A stretch of 64,000 bases of DNA. Origin: Geoalkalibacter subterraneus. GTDB taxonomy: Bacteria > Desulfobacterota > Desulfuromonadia > Desulfuromonadales > Geoalkalibacteraceae. Positions 46,029-56,830 of this stretch are shown one piece after another. The notes beneath the pieces were generated by a model, which made no database searches, was not told the DNA's origin, and worked only from the letters and a program-made list of their open reading frames with translations. The stretch covers positions 2,749,001-2,813,000 of the forward strand of contig NZ_CP010311.1 of the NCBI RefSeq assembly GCF_000827125.1, in the 5' to 3' direction. The first letter of the stretch is position 1. Each line of letters starts with the position of its first letter. Position numbers and translations under genes: made by a program.

Positions 46029-46870
46029 TTCAACTCCCCTTGATCCTTCAGTCGCAAATAGAAACGATACACTTCACTGCGTCCGATCCCGGTCAGGCGT
46101 GCCGCCTGGCGGACCAGTTCGGACGGTGGCAGATTGCCCTCCTGCGCCAGGCGCTGCAGGGCGGTTTTCACATCCGGAGCTTCTTCGCGTTCCTGCTTGT
46201 CGGCTGCAACCAGAAGGACGATTTCCCCACGAACCCGTTCCTTCTGAAAATGTGCCGCAGCCTCTCCGGCACTGCCGCGAAAAAACTCCTCGTGAATCTT
46301 GGTCAATTCTCGCGCCACGGCCACCTCCCGCTGTTCCCCAAGCAGACGGGCCACGGCCTCCAGCGTTGCCGCCAGTCGATGCGGCGCCTCGTAAAAAACC
46401 AGGGTGCGCTGCTCATGCGAAAGATCGCTCAGCAGCTGGTCCCGCGCTTTTTTGCGCGGGGGCAGAAACCCTTCAAAAGCAAAACGCTCACTCTGCTGCC
46501 CCGCCACAGACAGAGCCGCCGTCACCGCCGATGGACCGGGAACCGTCCGCACCGAGATTTCCTCCTCATGGCAGCGGGCAACCAGAAACCGTCCGGGATC
46601 GGAAATCCCCGGGGTTCCGGCATCACTGATCAAGGCGATGGACTCACCGTTGCGCAGACGCTCGATCAGTTGGTCGCTGCGTTGCCGCTCGTTGTGTTCA
46701 TGGCAGGAAACCAGCGGTGTGGAGATACCGAAATGAGTCAGCAGCTTGCGGCTGTGCCGAGTGTCCTCGGCGGCAATCAGAGAGACCTCCTTAAGAACCC
46801 GCAGGGCTCTTAGAGTAATGTCCTCAAGATTGCCGATCGGTGTCGCCACCACAAAAAGCGTTCCGCTCAT
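46025..46870 (-). CDS. rsmI: 16S rRNA (cytidine1402-2'-O)-methyltransferase
   Basis: RsmI methylates the ribose of C1402, the same nucleotide whose base RsmH methylates. The 281-residue tetrapyrrole-methylase-fold protein has GTLFVVATPIGNLEDIT, AEDTRHSRKLL and LISDAGTPGISDPG. It lies nine bases after nadE. The C-terminal part includes a helix-turn-helix-like end (SELVRQAARLTGIGRSEVYR). Confidence 0.96.
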   Translation of the reverse strand: MSGTLFVVATPIGNLEDITLRALRVLKEVSLIAAEDTRHSRKLLTHFGISTPLVSCHEHNERQRSDQLIERLRNGESIALISDAGTPGISDPGRFLVARCHEEEISVRTVPGPSAVTAALSVAGQQSERFAFEGFLPPRKKARDQLLSDLSHEQRTLVFYEAPHRLAATLEAVARLLGEQREVAVARELTKIHEEFFRGSAGEAAAHFQKERVRGEIVLLVAADKQEREEAPDVKTALQRLAQEGNLPPSELVRQAARLTGIGRSEVYRFYLRLKDQGELK

Positions 46871-46879
46871 CTTAACAGA

Positions 46880-48850
46880 TCACCATCCCAGGAATCCAGC
46901 ATCTCGTTCGAGGTCCTCGAGCTGTTTGAGCCACAGTGCAACGCCGGCATCACTAGGCATACGCCAGTCTCCGCGGGGAGATAAGGCCACGCTGCCGATC
47001 TTGGGGCCGTCCGGGAGGCAGGAACGCTTGAACTGCTGTGAGAAAAAACGTCGATAAAAATTTTTCATCCAGCGCAGAAGGGTCTTGCGGTCAAATTGAT
47101 CGCCAAACGCCTGCTGAGCCAGGAACAGTATCCGGTCCGGCGGAAAATTCAGGCGCACGGCCTGAAAGAGAAAAAAATCATGCAGCAGATAAGGGCCGAT
47201 GGTCTCCTCTGTTTTCTGGCGGATATCGCCCTGATCGTCGGGCGGCAGAAGTTCGGGGGAAACCGGCGTATCGCAGATATCGTGCAGTACCGCGGATTCC
47301 TCCCCGGCGAACTCGCTGTCGGCGCACCAGGCCACGAGATAGCGCACCAGCGTTTTGGGCACCCCGGCGTTGACGGCGTACATGGACATATGATCGGCAT
47401 TATAGGTGCACCACCCCAGCGCCAGCTCGCTCAAATCCCCGGTCCCCACCACCAGTCCCCCGACCTGGTTGGCGACATCCATCAGGATCTGGGTGCGTTC
47501 GCGGGCCTGAGAGTTTTCATAGGTCACGTCATGCTGTCCCTCATCGTGACCGATATCTCGGAAATGAAGCCGCACCGCCTCATCAATCGGGATCACCCGC
47601 AGCGTCACGCCGAGCATCTCGGCCAGCTTTTCCGCATTGCCCCGGGTGCGCCCGGTGGTTCCAAATCCCGGCATGGTCAGGGCGACGATATCGCGTCGCT
47701 CGCGCTGCAGCAGATCGAAGGCACGCACCGTCACCAGCAGGGCCAGCGTCGAATCGAGCCCGCCGGAAATACCGATGACCGCCTTGGCGGCACCGGTGTG
47801 CCGCAACCGCCGCGCCAGCGCCGTGGTCTGCAAAGAGAAAATCTCCCGGCAGCGCTCGCTGCGCTCATGCTCCTCCCCCGGCACGAACGGTTGGGGGTTG
47901 ACCTGCCGGAGCAACACATTCATTTCGGGGTCGCGCCAGCTGAAATCCTGTCGCCGCCACTGACCCTGCGCCCTTGCCCGCGAAAAATTGTTGTTGCGCA
48001 GACGTTCATTGGCCAAACGCATCAGGTCGATGTCCGTGATCGCGACCGTGCTGTCAAAACGGAAACGGGGAGTCTCGGTCAGCAACTGGCCGTTTTCGGC
48101 AACCAGGCTGTGGCCGGCATACACCAGGTCTGTGGAAGATTCGCCGGGGCCGGCAGCGGCATAGGCATAGGCGGCGAGACAGCGGGCCGACTGGGACACG
48201 ACCAGATCGCGCCGGTAGGCATGCTTGCCGAGGGTCTCCGGGCTGGCTGACGGGTTGACCAGTACCGTGGCCCCGGCCTGGGCCTGGGCCTGGCTTGGAG
48301 GAGAAACGGACCACAGATCCTCACAGATTTCGATGCCGATGACACAGCGCGCATCGTTGCGGGACTGAAACAGCAGATCGGTGCCGAAGGGTACCTGGTC
48401 TCCGGCCATCCACAGGGTGTCCCGTGAACATTCGAGGGCGGAGGCGAACCAGCGCTCTTCATAGAATTCATTGGTGTTGGGCAGGAACGTTTTGGGGACC
48501 AGCCCCAACACACGACCCTCTGCAAGAAAGGCCGCGCAGTTGTACAGGGCGCCGTCCACCCGCAGCGGCAGGCCGACGACGGCCGCCATGCCGAGCTGCC
48601 CCGTCTCGCGCGCCAGCACCATCAACGCCTGTTGTGCCTTTTCAAGCAGCAGGGTCTGGTAGAAAAGATCACCGCAGGTGTAACCCGTGATGCAAAGTTC
48701 AGGGAAAACCGCGAGCTGGACATGATCGTCGTGCAGCCTCTTCAATGTACGCATGATTTCGATACGATTGAAATCGACATCCGCGACCTGCACCGCCGGA
48801 GAGGCTACGCCAAGACGCAGGTAACCAAGGGAAGAAAAAGCAGGATTCAT
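46880..48850 (-). CDS. nadE: Glutamine-dependent NAD+ synthetase
   Basis: NadE converts nicotinic acid adenine dinucleotide to NAD+ using glutamine. The N-terminal nitrilase-type glutaminase domain (FPELCITGY; catalytic Cys in GIEICEDLW) feeds ammonia to the C-terminal ATP-pyrophosphatase domain with the P-loop [13 protein letters not shown] chose the ATG at 48850 (656 residues), five bases after GGAGG; a GTG two codons upstream is also open. NAD made here is the cofactor of LigA, but the genes are not in one operon. Confidence 0.96.
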   Translation of the reverse strand: MNPAFSSLGYLRLGVASPAVQVADVDFNRIEIMRTLKRLHDDHVQLAVFPELCITGYTCGDLFYQTLLLEKAQQALMVLARETGQLGMAAVVGLPLRVDGALYNCAAFLAEGRVLGLVPKTFLPNTNEFYEERWFASALECSRDTLWMAGDQVPFGTDLLFQSRNDARCVIGIEICEDLWSVSPPSQAQAQAGATVLVNPSASPETLGKHAYRRDLVVSQSARCLAAYAYAAAGPGESSTDLVYAGHSLVAENGQLLTETPRFRFDSTVAITDIDLMRLANERLRNNNFSRARAQGQWRRQDFSWRDPEMNVLLRQVNPQPFVPGEEHERSERCREIFSLQTTALARRLRHTGAAKAVIGISGGLDSTLALLVTVRAFDLLQRERRDIVALTMPGFGTTGRTRGNAEKLAEMLGVTLRVIPIDEAVRLHFRDIGHDEGQHDVTYENSQARERTQILMDVANQVGGLVVGTGDLSELALGWCTYNADHMSMYAVNAGVPKTLVRYLVAWCADSEFAGEESAVLHDICDTPVSPELLPPDDQGDIRQKTEETIGPYLLHDFFLFQAVRLNFPPDRILFLAQQAFGDQFDRKTLLRWMKNFYRRFFSQQFKRSCLPDGPKIGSVALSPRGDWRMPSDAGVALWLKQLEDLERDAGFLGW

Positions 48851-48919
48851 CAACACCTCCTGACGCTGCCGGCGCCGGTCTACACAGGCCTTCCGGCAGC
48901 CAAAAACCGCCGCGCGGAA

Positions 48920-49282
48920 CTACGCGCCAAATGCATCAACAATATGTTCGAAGCGGGGGATTTCCCCGTCCGCAGTAATCGCCACCACGTCGAAGCGGGG
49001 CTGAAAGCCGGTCTTTCCCCGCTGCAGCAGGTACCACTGGGCCGCACGCAGGATCTGACGCTGCTTGCGCAAACCAACTGCCTCCTGGGGCACTCCAAAG
49101 GCATCGCTGCGGCGTGTTTTCACTTCAACAAAAACCAGATCGCGGCCTGCCTGGGCAACGAGATCAATTTCCCCCACCGGAGTCCGCATATTGCGCTCGA
49201 GGATCCGCCAGCCCTTGTCCCGCAGGTAAGTTTCGGCCTGTCTCTCCCCCCACTCTCCCAGACTCCGGCGCTCGCGGCTCAT
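48920..49282 (-). CDS. YraN/UPF0102 endonuclease-like protein
   Basis: The 120-residue protein has the UPF0102 pattern: GEWGERQAETYLRDKGWRILERN, then EIDLVAQAGRDLVFVEVKTRR, which is a PD-(D/E)xK nuclease-like core. The function is not firmly known. Its start overlaps the rnhB stop (ATGA). The order rnhB-yraN next to rplS is common in relatives. Confidence 0.92.
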   Translation of the reverse strand: MSRERRSLGEWGERQAETYLRDKGWRILERNMRTPVGEIDLVAQAGRDLVFVEVKTRRSDAFGVPQEAVGLRKQRQILRAAQWYLLQRGKTGFQPRFDVVAITADGEIPRFEHIVDAFGA

Positions 49283-49923
49283 GAACCCTCCAGGTGTTCG
49301 CGTACCCCGCGAAAGGTTGTGCGATGCTGGGGACAGGGCTTGAGACGGGCGATAGCTTCGCGATGGGCACGGCTGCCATACCCCTTGTGACCGGCAAAAC
49401 CGTACCCGGGATAAGCGCGGTCAAAGGACTCCATAATCCGATCGCGGATTACTTTGGCGACAACCGAGGCGGCCGCGATGGACAGAGAGCGGGCGTCGCC
49501 CTGCTTCAAAGTAAGCTGTTCGGTTGAAACAGGCAGGGGGGTAATGCCGTCGATGAGCAGATAATCGGGGGATGGCGCCAACCGGGCCACGGCACGCTGC
49601 ATGGCGATCAAGGTCGCCTGCAGGATATTGACGCGGTCGATCAGTTGCGCGGAGGCGACGCCCACCCCCACGCTCAGTGCCTTCCGGCGGATTTCGGGAT
49701 AGAGGGCACGGCAGCGGGCCGGACCAATCTGCTTTGAATCGGTCAGGCCGTCAAGTTCGAAATCTTCAGGCAGGATGACCGCCGCCGCCACCACCGGCCC
49801 GGCAAGGGGCCCACGGCCCGCCTCGTCGATCCCGGCTACTGCACGGAATCCGCGACTGCGAGCCCGCTGCTCGAAGTGCAGTACAGAGCATTGATTTTCA
49901 GCGAAGAGAGAGGCTTGATTCAC
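49279..49923 (-). CDS. rnhB: Ribonuclease HII
   Basis: RNase HII removes ribonucleotides from DNA and RNA primers. Its signature [20 protein letters not shown] carries the first acidic residues, with further acidic sites downstream ([13 protein letters not shown]). I chose the GTG at 49923, giving [11 protein letters not shown], the usual start in related bacteria (214 residues); the frame is open to another GTG at 49950. Neither start has a clear Shine-Dalgarno. Confidence 0.94.
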   Translation of the reverse strand: MNQASLFAENQCSVLHFEQRARSRGFRAVAGIDEAGRGPLAGPVVAAAVILPEDFELDGLTDSKQIGPARCRALYPEIRRKALSVGVGVASAQLIDRVNILQATLIAMQRAVARLAPSPDYLLIDGITPLPVSTEQLTLKQGDARSLSIAAASVVAKVIRDRIMESFDRAYPGYGFAGHKGYGSRAHREAIARLKPCPQHRTTFRGVREHLEGS

Positions 49924-50094
49924 AACAGTACCGTTTCGACATCTGCGCACCTTCAGCCTGACGGCGAGGGCAGCCTATTTCATCTGGATTTCGACAAACG
50001 ACTGATGTAGTATACGGATGTTTCAGTGTGATTTAAAGTGCTGGGCGTCCCTTTGCGGTGACGCCAATTCAACCCGGCAAAGGAGGAAAGAAAA

Positions 50095-50286
50095 ATGGGC
50101 CTGTTTATCTTAGCGCTGGCGGTTGTCGCCTATCTGGTTCTGCTGGTCGACTGGAACGAATTTCTCGGGGCTTTCGGCAAGGGCGGATGGCTGTCGGTTG
50201 CTCTGTATGCATTTCTGACGGTCATGATCATCATGATCCTGACCAACCCCGACATTCCGCACATCGCTCCGGTCGGCCATCACTGA
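50095..50286 (+). CDS. Small two-helix membrane protein of unknown function
   Basis: The 63-residue product has two hydrophobic helices (about residues 2-18 and 33-50) joined by WNEFLGAFGKGGW, and ends in a short His-containing tail. A strong AAAGGAGGAAAG precedes the ATG, and a good terminator lies 24 bases past the stop, which together make it a real single-gene unit. It is on the plus strand in the middle of a long minus-strand run, between rplS and rnhB. I do not recognise the family. Confidence 0.75.
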   Translation: MGLFILALAVVAYLVLLVDWNEFLGAFGKGGWLSVALYAFLTVMIIMILTNPDIPHIAPVGHH

Positions 50287-50309
50287 TTGCCACCGTTGTG
50301 TGCCTGCGC

Positions 50310-50342
50310 AAAAAAAGCCCCGGCCGAGCCGGGGCTTTTTTT
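50310..50342. terminator. Bidirectional terminator between the small membrane gene and rplS
   Basis: AAAAAAGCCCCGGC pairs with GCCGGGGCTTTTTT across a three-base loop. T-runs on both strands mean it can end both the plus-strand small gene and the minus-strand ffh-rplS operon, whose last stop is only a few bases away. Confidence 0.95.
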
Positions 50343-50344
50343 GT

Positions 50345-50692
50345 TTAGAAGCTGCGCTTCTCGCGAATGCGGGCGGCCTTGCCACGCAATTTGCGCAGAT
50401 AGTAGAGCTTGGCGCGACGCACGCGGCCGACGCTGACCACTTCGATCTTCTCGATAGTCGGGGAGTGCACAGAGAAGACCCTCTCTACCCCGTAACCATC
50501 GGAGATTTTGCGGACAGTGAAAGTGGAACCCACACCGCTGTTGGAACGGGCGATGCAAACACCCTGGTAAACCTGGATTCGCTGCTTGTCGCCTTCGGAG
50601 ATCTTCACATGGACTCGCAGGGTATCGCCCCCTTTGAATCGGGGGATGTCCTTGCGGATGTGCTCCATGGCGAGCTGGTCGATGACGTTCAT
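50345..50692 (-). CDS. rplS: 50S ribosomal protein L19
   Basis: The 115-residue protein sits at the 30S-50S interface. Family sequences are present: [23 protein letters not shown] and [16 protein letters not shown] precedes the ATG. It is the last gene of the operon. A 143-base leader separates it from the SPOUT methyltransferase gene and holds a GCCGCC-CCG-GGCGGC hairpin without a U-run, possibly an attenuation or processing site. Confidence 0.97.
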   Translation of the reverse strand: MNVIDQLAMEHIRKDIPRFKGGDTLRVHVKISEGDKQRIQVYQGVCIARSNSGVGSTFTVRKISDGYGVERVFSVHSPTIEKIEVVSVGRVRRAKLYYLRKLRGKAARIREKRSF

Positions 50693-50835
50693 GATGTCCT
50701 CCTGTATTGATCCCTGTCAGATCCTGTTGAGCGTGATGTCCTCAAGCCGCCCCGGGCGGCGCTCATGGCTTTCCCGGCACCTTTGTCTTACAGCTTTGGT
50801 GCCTGAATATGGTTTGTGAGACGGGACTTACTTAT

Positions 50836-51399
50836 TCAAAAATCCCGGTCACCCAGTAAACGGTCAAGAATAATGGCAGCAGCAGCCCGCACCGGCAGAT
50901 GATTGCTCGATCCCGGGCCGTGTATCGCTTCAAGAGTCGCCCAGCCGCGTTCAAAAAACTCGGGCGCCAGGCCCCATCCGGTGCCAAAAATCACAAAAAG
51001 CGACTCATCCCGAAGCAGCTGTCGTGCTGCGGCGATGCTCATGCCGTCTCGACAGCCGGCGGCCGTCAGAACTGGCTGAACCGGGCCGGGCACGGAACTG
51101 CGAAAATTTTCCAGGGCCTGCTCCACTGTCTCGGCAACGCTCAGACACTTCAGCGCCTGACTGCGATCCGGGTTGTAAGTGGCGCCGAACCCTTCACTCC
51201 AATGCCCGATGATGCGCCCCGCGAGCCGCTGCTGTTCAGCCACCGGAGTCACCACGTAAACCCGCTCGACCCCATAGGTCAGCGCCGTGCGTGCCAGGTC
51301 GTGAAGATCGAGGTTGGTCACCGCTGTCGTGATGACATCGCCTCGCCGGTCCAGAACAGGATGGTGCACAAGCGCAAGCGCCACACTGGGACGATTCAC
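50836..51399 (-). CDS. SPOUT-type RNA methyltransferase (RNA_Me_trans, TM1570-like)
   Basis: The 187-residue protein is of a family found next to trmD in deltaproteobacteria and others: [21 protein letters not shown] in two blocks, the SAM-site-like [15 protein letters not shown], and [15 protein letters not shown]. The family is predicted to bind SAM in a trefoil knot; its RNA target is unknown. Its start overlaps the trmD stop by four bases. Confidence 0.85.
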   Translation of the reverse strand: MNRPSVALALVHHPVLDRRGDVITTAVTNLDLHDLARTALTYGVERVYVVTPVAEQQRLAGRIIGHWSEGFGATYNPDRSQALKCLSVAETVEQALENFRSSVPGPVQPVLTAAGCRDGMSIAAARQLLRDESLFVIFGTGWGLAPEFFERGWATLEAIHGPGSSNHLPVRAAAAIILDRLLGDRDF

Positions 51400-52139
51400 G
51401 CCGTTTCCTCACGGCGTTCACGCTTCAACTCGGTCAGCAACTCCCGGTCGGCATCACTCAGCGGGGCTGAATCAAGCAGATCAGGGCGCCGTTCCAGGGT
51501 GCGCGCCAGCTGCATCCGACGGCGCCATCGCGCGATGTCGCCGTGATGACCGGACAATAACACCTCAGGTACGGACTGTCCTTCAAATTCCGCCGGCCGG
51601 GTGTATTGAGGGTACTCCAGCAGACCGTCGGAGAAAGAATCTCCAGCGGCGCTCCCCTCGCTGCCGAGAACGCCCGGCACATGCCGAGCAACGGCATCGA
51701 TCATAACCATGGCGGGCAACTCGCCGCCGGTCAGAACAAAATCGCCCAGGCTGTATTCGAAATCAACCAGCGTGCGGATGCGTTCGTCAAAACCTTCGTA
51801 ACGCCCGCACAGAAAAATCAGCCCGGGGTATTCAGCCAGGCGACGTGCATCGTCCTGCCGAAAGGGGCGCCCCTGCGGGGTCGTGAGAATCACCGGCGCA
51901 CCCGGCACCCGTTCGCGCAGGTCACGCAAGGCGCGTGCGGCCGGTTCAACCTTCATGATCATGCCGTCGCCGCCGCCATAGGGAGCGTCGTCGGTCACCT
52001 GGTGGCGACCCTGCGCCCAATCGCGCAAATTGTGCGCACGCACCGAGATCAGTTCGCGCGCGACGGCTTTGCCCAGAATGCTTTCCTCAAAAGGGGAAGC
52101 GAACATCCCGGGAAACAGGGTCAGAATATCGAAGGTCAT
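51396..52139 (-). CDS. trmD: tRNA (guanine37-N1)-methyltransferase
   Basis: TrmD makes m1G37, which prevents frameshifting. The 247-residue SPOUT protein has [35 protein letters not shown] and the knot [16 protein letters not shown]. Its ATG overlaps the rimM stop by four bases, continuing the tight rpsP-khpA-rimM-trmD order. Confidence 0.97.
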   Translation of the reverse strand: MTFDILTLFPGMFASPFEESILGKAVARELISVRAHNLRDWAQGRHQVTDDAPYGGGDGMIMKVEPAARALRDLRERVPGAPVILTTPQGRPFRQDDARRLAEYPGLIFLCGRYEGFDERIRTLVDFEYSLGDFVLTGGELPAMVMIDAVARHVPGVLGSEGSAAGDSFSDGLLEYPQYTRPAEFEGQSVPEVLLSGHHGDIARWRRRMQLARTLERRPDLLDSAPLSDADRELLTELKRERREETA

Positions 52140-52684
52140 GCCGGATCCCGCCGCTCCTCCAGGTTCACCAACCCTTGAGGAAGGTCGACCCGAAGCAGAG
52201 CTTGGTCGAAATCCACCGCCTTGATGAATTCTTCCACGGCGGGGACAAGAACTTCTCCGAACGGGCCACGCACAACATAAATGTCGTGTGCCGGTGTGGT
52301 GAACATCTCTTCCAGCACACCGATTTCACCGAGGGTGGCATCGATCACCCGAAGCCCCTCCAGTTCGAACCAGTAACTTTCGTCCTCGTCAAGCTCAGGC
52401 AGGTCGGCCCGATCCATCCAGACTTCGGCACCGATCCATTCCTGCACGACGTTGATGTCTTCGCGCCCCTGCAGGCGCAGCAACATCACGTTCTTGTGGG
52501 GCGTCGCACGCGCAGGTGTGAAACGCTGTGTGCTGCCTCCTTCAGCGGGCCGAAGCTCGACAAAGCGGGCATGACACAGCGAATCCGACCCTGAGGTCAG
52601 GGTCCTGACTTTCAGATCCCCACGCAATCCGTGGGTGCCGGTGACAACGCCAACCTTGAACAGTGAACTGCCGGAACGGTTCAT
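52136..52684 (-). CDS. rimM: Ribosome maturation factor RimM
   Basis: RimM helps mature the head of the 30S subunit and binds S19. The 182-residue protein has the N-terminal barrel ([16 protein letters not shown]) and the C-terminal PRC-type domain ([14 protein letters not shown]). Its ATG shares one base with the khpA stop (TAATG), so the genes are coupled. Confidence 0.95.
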   Translation of the reverse strand: MNRSGSSLFKVGVVTGTHGLRGDLKVRTLTSGSDSLCHARFVELRPAEGGSTQRFTPARATPHKNVMLLRLQGREDINVVQEWIGAEVWMDRADLPELDEDESYWFELEGLRVIDATLGEIGVLEEMFTTPAHDIYVVRGPFGEVLVPAVEEFIKAVDFDQALLRVDLPQGLVNLEERRDPA

Positions 52685-52917
52685 TACTCCTCGATCCGCA
52701 GGGTGGCGCGCCGGTTTTCGCGGGTCGCCTTGGCATTGAGCAGGGTCCGCATAGCCTTGGCTGTGTGCCCCTGCTTGCCGATGATGCGGCCCATGTCTTC
52801 CGGGGCTGCAACAAGGGTCACAACCGTGGTGCCGTCTTCCCCCGGTTCCTCATTGACAATGACGGATTCGGGATTTTCGACCAACGATCTGGCGATAAAT
52901 TCGATCAGCTCTTTCAT
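52684..52917 (-). CDS. khpA: KH-domain RNA-binding protein KhpA (YlqC)
   Basis: This is a single type-II KH domain with the RNA-binding GxxG loop in RIIGKQGHTAKAMR. I chose the ATG at 52917, which gives the standard length of 77 residues and has GAGGA upstream; the frame is open back to 53076, but that extra part is out of keeping with the family. It lies between rpsP and rimM. Confidence 0.93.
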   Translation of the reverse strand: MKELIEFIARSLVENPESVIVNEEPGEDGTTVVTLVAAPEDMGRIIGKQGHTAKAMRTLLNAKATRENRRATLRIEE

Positions 52918-52985
52918 CGGTTTTATCCTCGGGAGAAAAAGACTGTTCGCCGCCCCGGCCGCAAGGCACCTAAAACCGGAAAGCT

Positions 52986-53249
52986 TCAGGCAGACTGCTT
53001 GTGCTTGCTCCAGAGCCCGCGTGCGCTGAGAATCTGACGGACCGTATCCGTGGGCTGAGCGCCTTTTTTCAGCCATTCGAGAACGCGCTCTTCGTCGAGA
53101 CGGACCATGGGCGGATCCTGGCGGGGATCATACTGCCCGAGCCGATCGATACAACGGCCATCGCGCGGGAAACGATCATCCGCCACTACAACCTGATAAA
53201 AAGCTTTCTTCTTGGCACCGCCGCGGGCCAGTCTGATTTTAACCGACAT
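52986..53249 (-). CDS. rpsP: 30S ribosomal protein S16
   Basis: S16 is an 87-residue early-binding 30S protein. It reads [32 protein letters not shown] in two blocks and [17 protein letters not shown]. The ATG has a strong AGGAGGAAGC Shine-Dalgarno. It follows ffh after 96 bases in the same direction. Confidence 0.97.
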   Translation of the reverse strand: MSVKIRLARGGAKKKAFYQVVVADDRFPRDGRCIDRLGQYDPRQDPPMVRLDEERVLEWLKKGAQPTDTVRQILSARGLWSKHKQSA

Positions 53250-53345
53250 GATTGCTTCCTCCTGAAATTTTCCTTGAAAACGTTTTCGAGTCCGTCGTTA
53301 TATTTTATCTGAACTCAACCCAGAATGCGTCATCGACATGTGCTG

Positions 53346-54707
<1,362 letters not shown>

Positions 54708-54752
54708 GCTTTATAATCAACTCTTACCCTTCAAAAGCAGCGCAAAGCTGCA

Positions 54753-54781
54753 ACTATAGACACCACCCCCTGGGTTGTCAA
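54753..54781 (-). promoter_or_regulatory. Sigma-70 promoter of the ffh-rpsP-rplS operon
   Basis: TTGACA (54781-54776) and TATAGT (54758-54753) are 17 bases apart on the minus strand, about 45 bases before the ffh start. A GCAGCGCAAAGCTGC inverted repeat lies in the short leader. Confidence 0.88.
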
Positions 54782-54820
54782 GAAAAAACCCGGCGGCGGC
54801 GCTACTTGCTTTATGAGTGT

Positions 54821-55072
54821 TTATACGGCCAGATACTCCTTGCCCTGTTTGCGGTAAAGCTCAACAATCGGGACATCGGCCTCCCGCAGCAGCGTCTCGA
54901 TCTGCTCACGGTCGCGGTCCTCGAAACGCAGCGCCAATCCACAGTCGGAACTGAGCTGCCGGGGAGTCGGGATCAGAAGCACCGGGGCACCGGCCTGCTT
55001 GAGCACCTTTTCAGCCTTCATGACCTTGTGAACTGAATGAAAAACCGCAACCAGATCGTTTTCGCGCACCAT
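54821..55072 (-). CDS. DUF3343 (putative Se/S carrier-like) protein
   Basis: The 83-residue protein matches the small DUF3343 type: LVAVFHSVHKVMKAEKVLK at the N-terminus and the conserved cysteine motif SSDCGLALRF. The family has been proposed to carry selenium or sulfur because it neighbours SirA/YedF-like and selenium genes. I chose the ATG at 55072, with GGAG upstream; the frame is open to 55159, but the added part is not family-like. Its presence fits a selenium-using organism, though sel genes are about 48 kb away. Confidence 0.75.
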   Translation of the reverse strand: MVRENDLVAVFHSVHKVMKAEKVLKQAGAPVLLIPTPRQLSSDCGLALRFEDRDREQIETLLREADVPIVELYRKQGKEYLAV

Positions 55073-55193
55073 GCTTCCACTCTCCGCAGTCAATTCGTGG
55101 CGCATAATGACACGTTTAAAATGCCGGCGCAAGGCTTCTGCACCCATAAGCGCAGGCACGCCCCAAAGCCGAGCCGCGGGCCCAAGTTCAACA

Positions 55194-55223
55194 TTGACAA
55201 GCAGCGACCTGAAAGAGTATTTT
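55194..55223 (+). promoter_or_regulatory. Sigma-70 promoter of the membrane protein-dciA pair
   Basis: TTGACA and TATTTT are 18 bases apart, about 55 bases before the GTG start of the downstream membrane protein gene. Confidence 0.55.
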
Positions 55224-55278
55224 GGTCACAATTAGCCATTTCCTGAACACTTAGAATACTCGGCATTCGGCGGTCTCT

Positions 55279-55539
55279 GTGCACCCATCCCTGCTGCTCC
55301 CTTTTCTCATTCTGATGATTTTCGCACTCGGCATCAACGTCCCGCTGGGCTACATGCGCGAGGCCTCTCCGAAGTATTCCCTCTCCTGGTTTATCTACAT
55401 TCACCTCTCCATCCCCTTCATTGTCGCCCTGCGCACCAGCGCCGGTTTCGGCTGGGAAGTCGTGCCCTTTTCCCTGGGCTGCGCCGTGGCAGGCCAGTTA
55501 TTGGGGGGATTTCTGCGCCGCGCGAGCAGAAGATCATGA
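55279..55539 (+). CDS. Small membrane protein, unknown
   Basis: The 86-residue product starts with GTG and has three hydrophobic stretches: LLLPFLILMIFALGINVPLG, FIYIHLSIPFIVAL and a short C-terminal FSLGCAVAGQLLGGFL, ending in a basic tail. It overlaps the dciA start by four bases (ATGA), so the two are co-translated. Similar small membrane proteins of unknown role precede dciA-type genes in some relatives; I know no function. Confidence 0.72.
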   Translation: MHPSLLLPFLILMIFALGINVPLGYMREASPKYSLSWFIYIHLSIPFIVALRTSAGFGWEVVPFSLGCAVAGQLLGGFLRRASRRS

Positions 55540-56060
55540 AAAAAAGCGACCGCCCACGCGCTCCGCGCGCCCTGCCTCTGGCTGAGATCCTTGAGGATCT
55601 GCTGCACGAACGCGGCATGGAAACCAAACTCCACAAGTACCGTGCGTTCAGTTGCTGGCCGAAAGCCGTCGGCCCCCAGATCGCCGCACAGACTCAACCG
55701 GCGCGTATCCGCGACGGCGTTCTTGAAGTGAAGGTCGCCCATCCGGTCTGGATGCAGCAGCTGCAGTTGCTCAAGCCGCGCATTCTGGCACGGCTGGCTG
55801 AAGAACTCGGCCCCGACGTAATCCGTGAAATCTATCTGCGCCAGGGGCGCATCGAACGCGGCGGACACAGTGAACCGGCAGCCCCGCCGGCATGGCGCGA
55901 CGTGGCGCTTTCCCCCGAGGAAGAGGATGAAATCCACCAGGTTGCCGAACGCCTGGCCGACCCTGACCTGCGCGATGAATTCGAACGGCTGATGCGGCGC
56001 CAGAAGAAACTCGACAAATGCCGCGAGAAAGCTCAGTCCTCCGAGAAATCCTCGTCGTAA
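55536..56060 (+). CDS. dciA: DUF721/DciA-like helicase operator
   Basis: DciA-type proteins help load the replicative helicase DnaB in bacteria without DnaC. The N-terminal 100 residues have the family pattern (WPKAVGPQIAAQTQPARIRDGVLEVKV in two blocks and HPVWMQQLQLLKPRIL). The C-terminal 70 residues are charged and probably disordered. The 174-residue gene runs 28 bases into the tail of the convergent methyltransferase gene. Confidence 0.85.
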   Translation: MKKSDRPRAPRALPLAEILEDLLHERGMETKLHKYRAFSCWPKAVGPQIAAQTQPARIRDGVLEVKVAHPVWMQQLQLLKPRILARLAEELGPDVIREIYLRQGRIERGGHSEPAAPPAWRDVALSPEEEDEIHQVAERLADPDLRDEFERLMRRQKKLDKCREKAQSSEKSSS

Positions 56061-56830
56061 ATCCTCAGCACCTCGCTTGTATAGCGCTCACCTTCCCAGA
56101 CCACCAGCGGCGGCTCGATGCTCACCCCAAAGCCGCCGTTCTTGCGCCCCTCCACCAGCACCATGCGCGCCGGCTCGTCGGTGCGCCCATGCACGCAGCG
56201 CAGCCGCTTCGGCGCCAGATGAAATTTGCGCATGCCGGCCAGCAGCTCATCGACGCGATCCGCCAGATAGACGATAAAAAAACGCCCGCCATCGGGCAGC
56301 AGCCAGCTTGCCGCGGCAACGAAATCTGCCAGCGAGCCCGCCAGCTCATGCCGCGCCGCCGCGCGCTCGGAATCAGGCGCAACACGCCCCCCTCCCGGCG
56401 CACGAAAAGGCGGATTGCACACCACAACGTCGACGGATTGAGGCTCAAGCACCCGGCTGATCGCCCGCACATCCCCCTCAATGATCTCGATGCGCTCCTG
56501 CAGTCCGTTCAACAACACACTGCGCCGCGCACGCTCCACCATTTCAGCCTGGCGCTCGACGCCGACAATGCGTGCCGCTCCGCTGCGCCGCGCCAGCACC
56601 AGAGGGATCACCCCATTGCCGGTACCCAGATCCACCACCCGGTCGCCCTCGCTGATGCGAGCAAAAGCGCATAGCAGGATCGGGTCGAGGGAGAAGCGGT
56701 AGCCGTTTCTGTGCTGGATTATTTTAAGGTTGCCGAGGCGCAGGTCGTCGAGGGTTTCGCCATCCGCCGGCCCAACTAATTCCCCTCCCCCCAGCGGGGA
56801 GGCCGGGAGGGGGGAGCCTGGAAGAAGCAC
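56033..56830 (-). CDS. TrmN6-like tRNA/DNA adenine-N6 methyltransferase
   Basis: The core resembles TrmN6/YfiC, which methylates A37 of a tRNA: FSLDPILLCAFARI, the SAM motif VVDLGTGNGVIPLVLA and the adenine-N6 catalytic motif CNPPF. The natural start is not obvious. Between the family N-terminus (TLDDLRLGNLKIIQHRNGY) and any ATG/GTG/TTG lies repeat copy B, read in frame. The nearest start is the GTG at 56830 (265 residues), which would put about ten repeat-coded residues at the N-terminus. The frame is open to 57121 across the DUF559 gene, which is not credible. The 3' end overlaps dciA tail to tail. Confidence 0.85.
   Translation of the reverse strand: MLLPGSPLPASPLGGGELVGPADGETLDDLRLGNLKIIQHRNGYRFSLDPILLCAFARISEGDRVVDLGTGNGVIPLVLARRSGAARIVGVERQAEMVERARRSVLLNGLQERIEIIEGDVRAISRVLEPQSVDVVVCNPPFRAPGGGRVAPDSERAAARHELAGSLADFVAAASWLLPDGGRFFIVYLADRVDELLAGMRKFHLAPKRLRCVHGRTDEPARMVLVEGRKNGGFGVSIEPPLVVWEGERYTSEVLRIYDEDFSED

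Noticed and set aside
50693-50835. Ribosomal-protein L19 leader element before rplS
   Set aside because: A GC hairpin is present, but the known L19 leader motif is described from other phyla and its core was not recognisable here.
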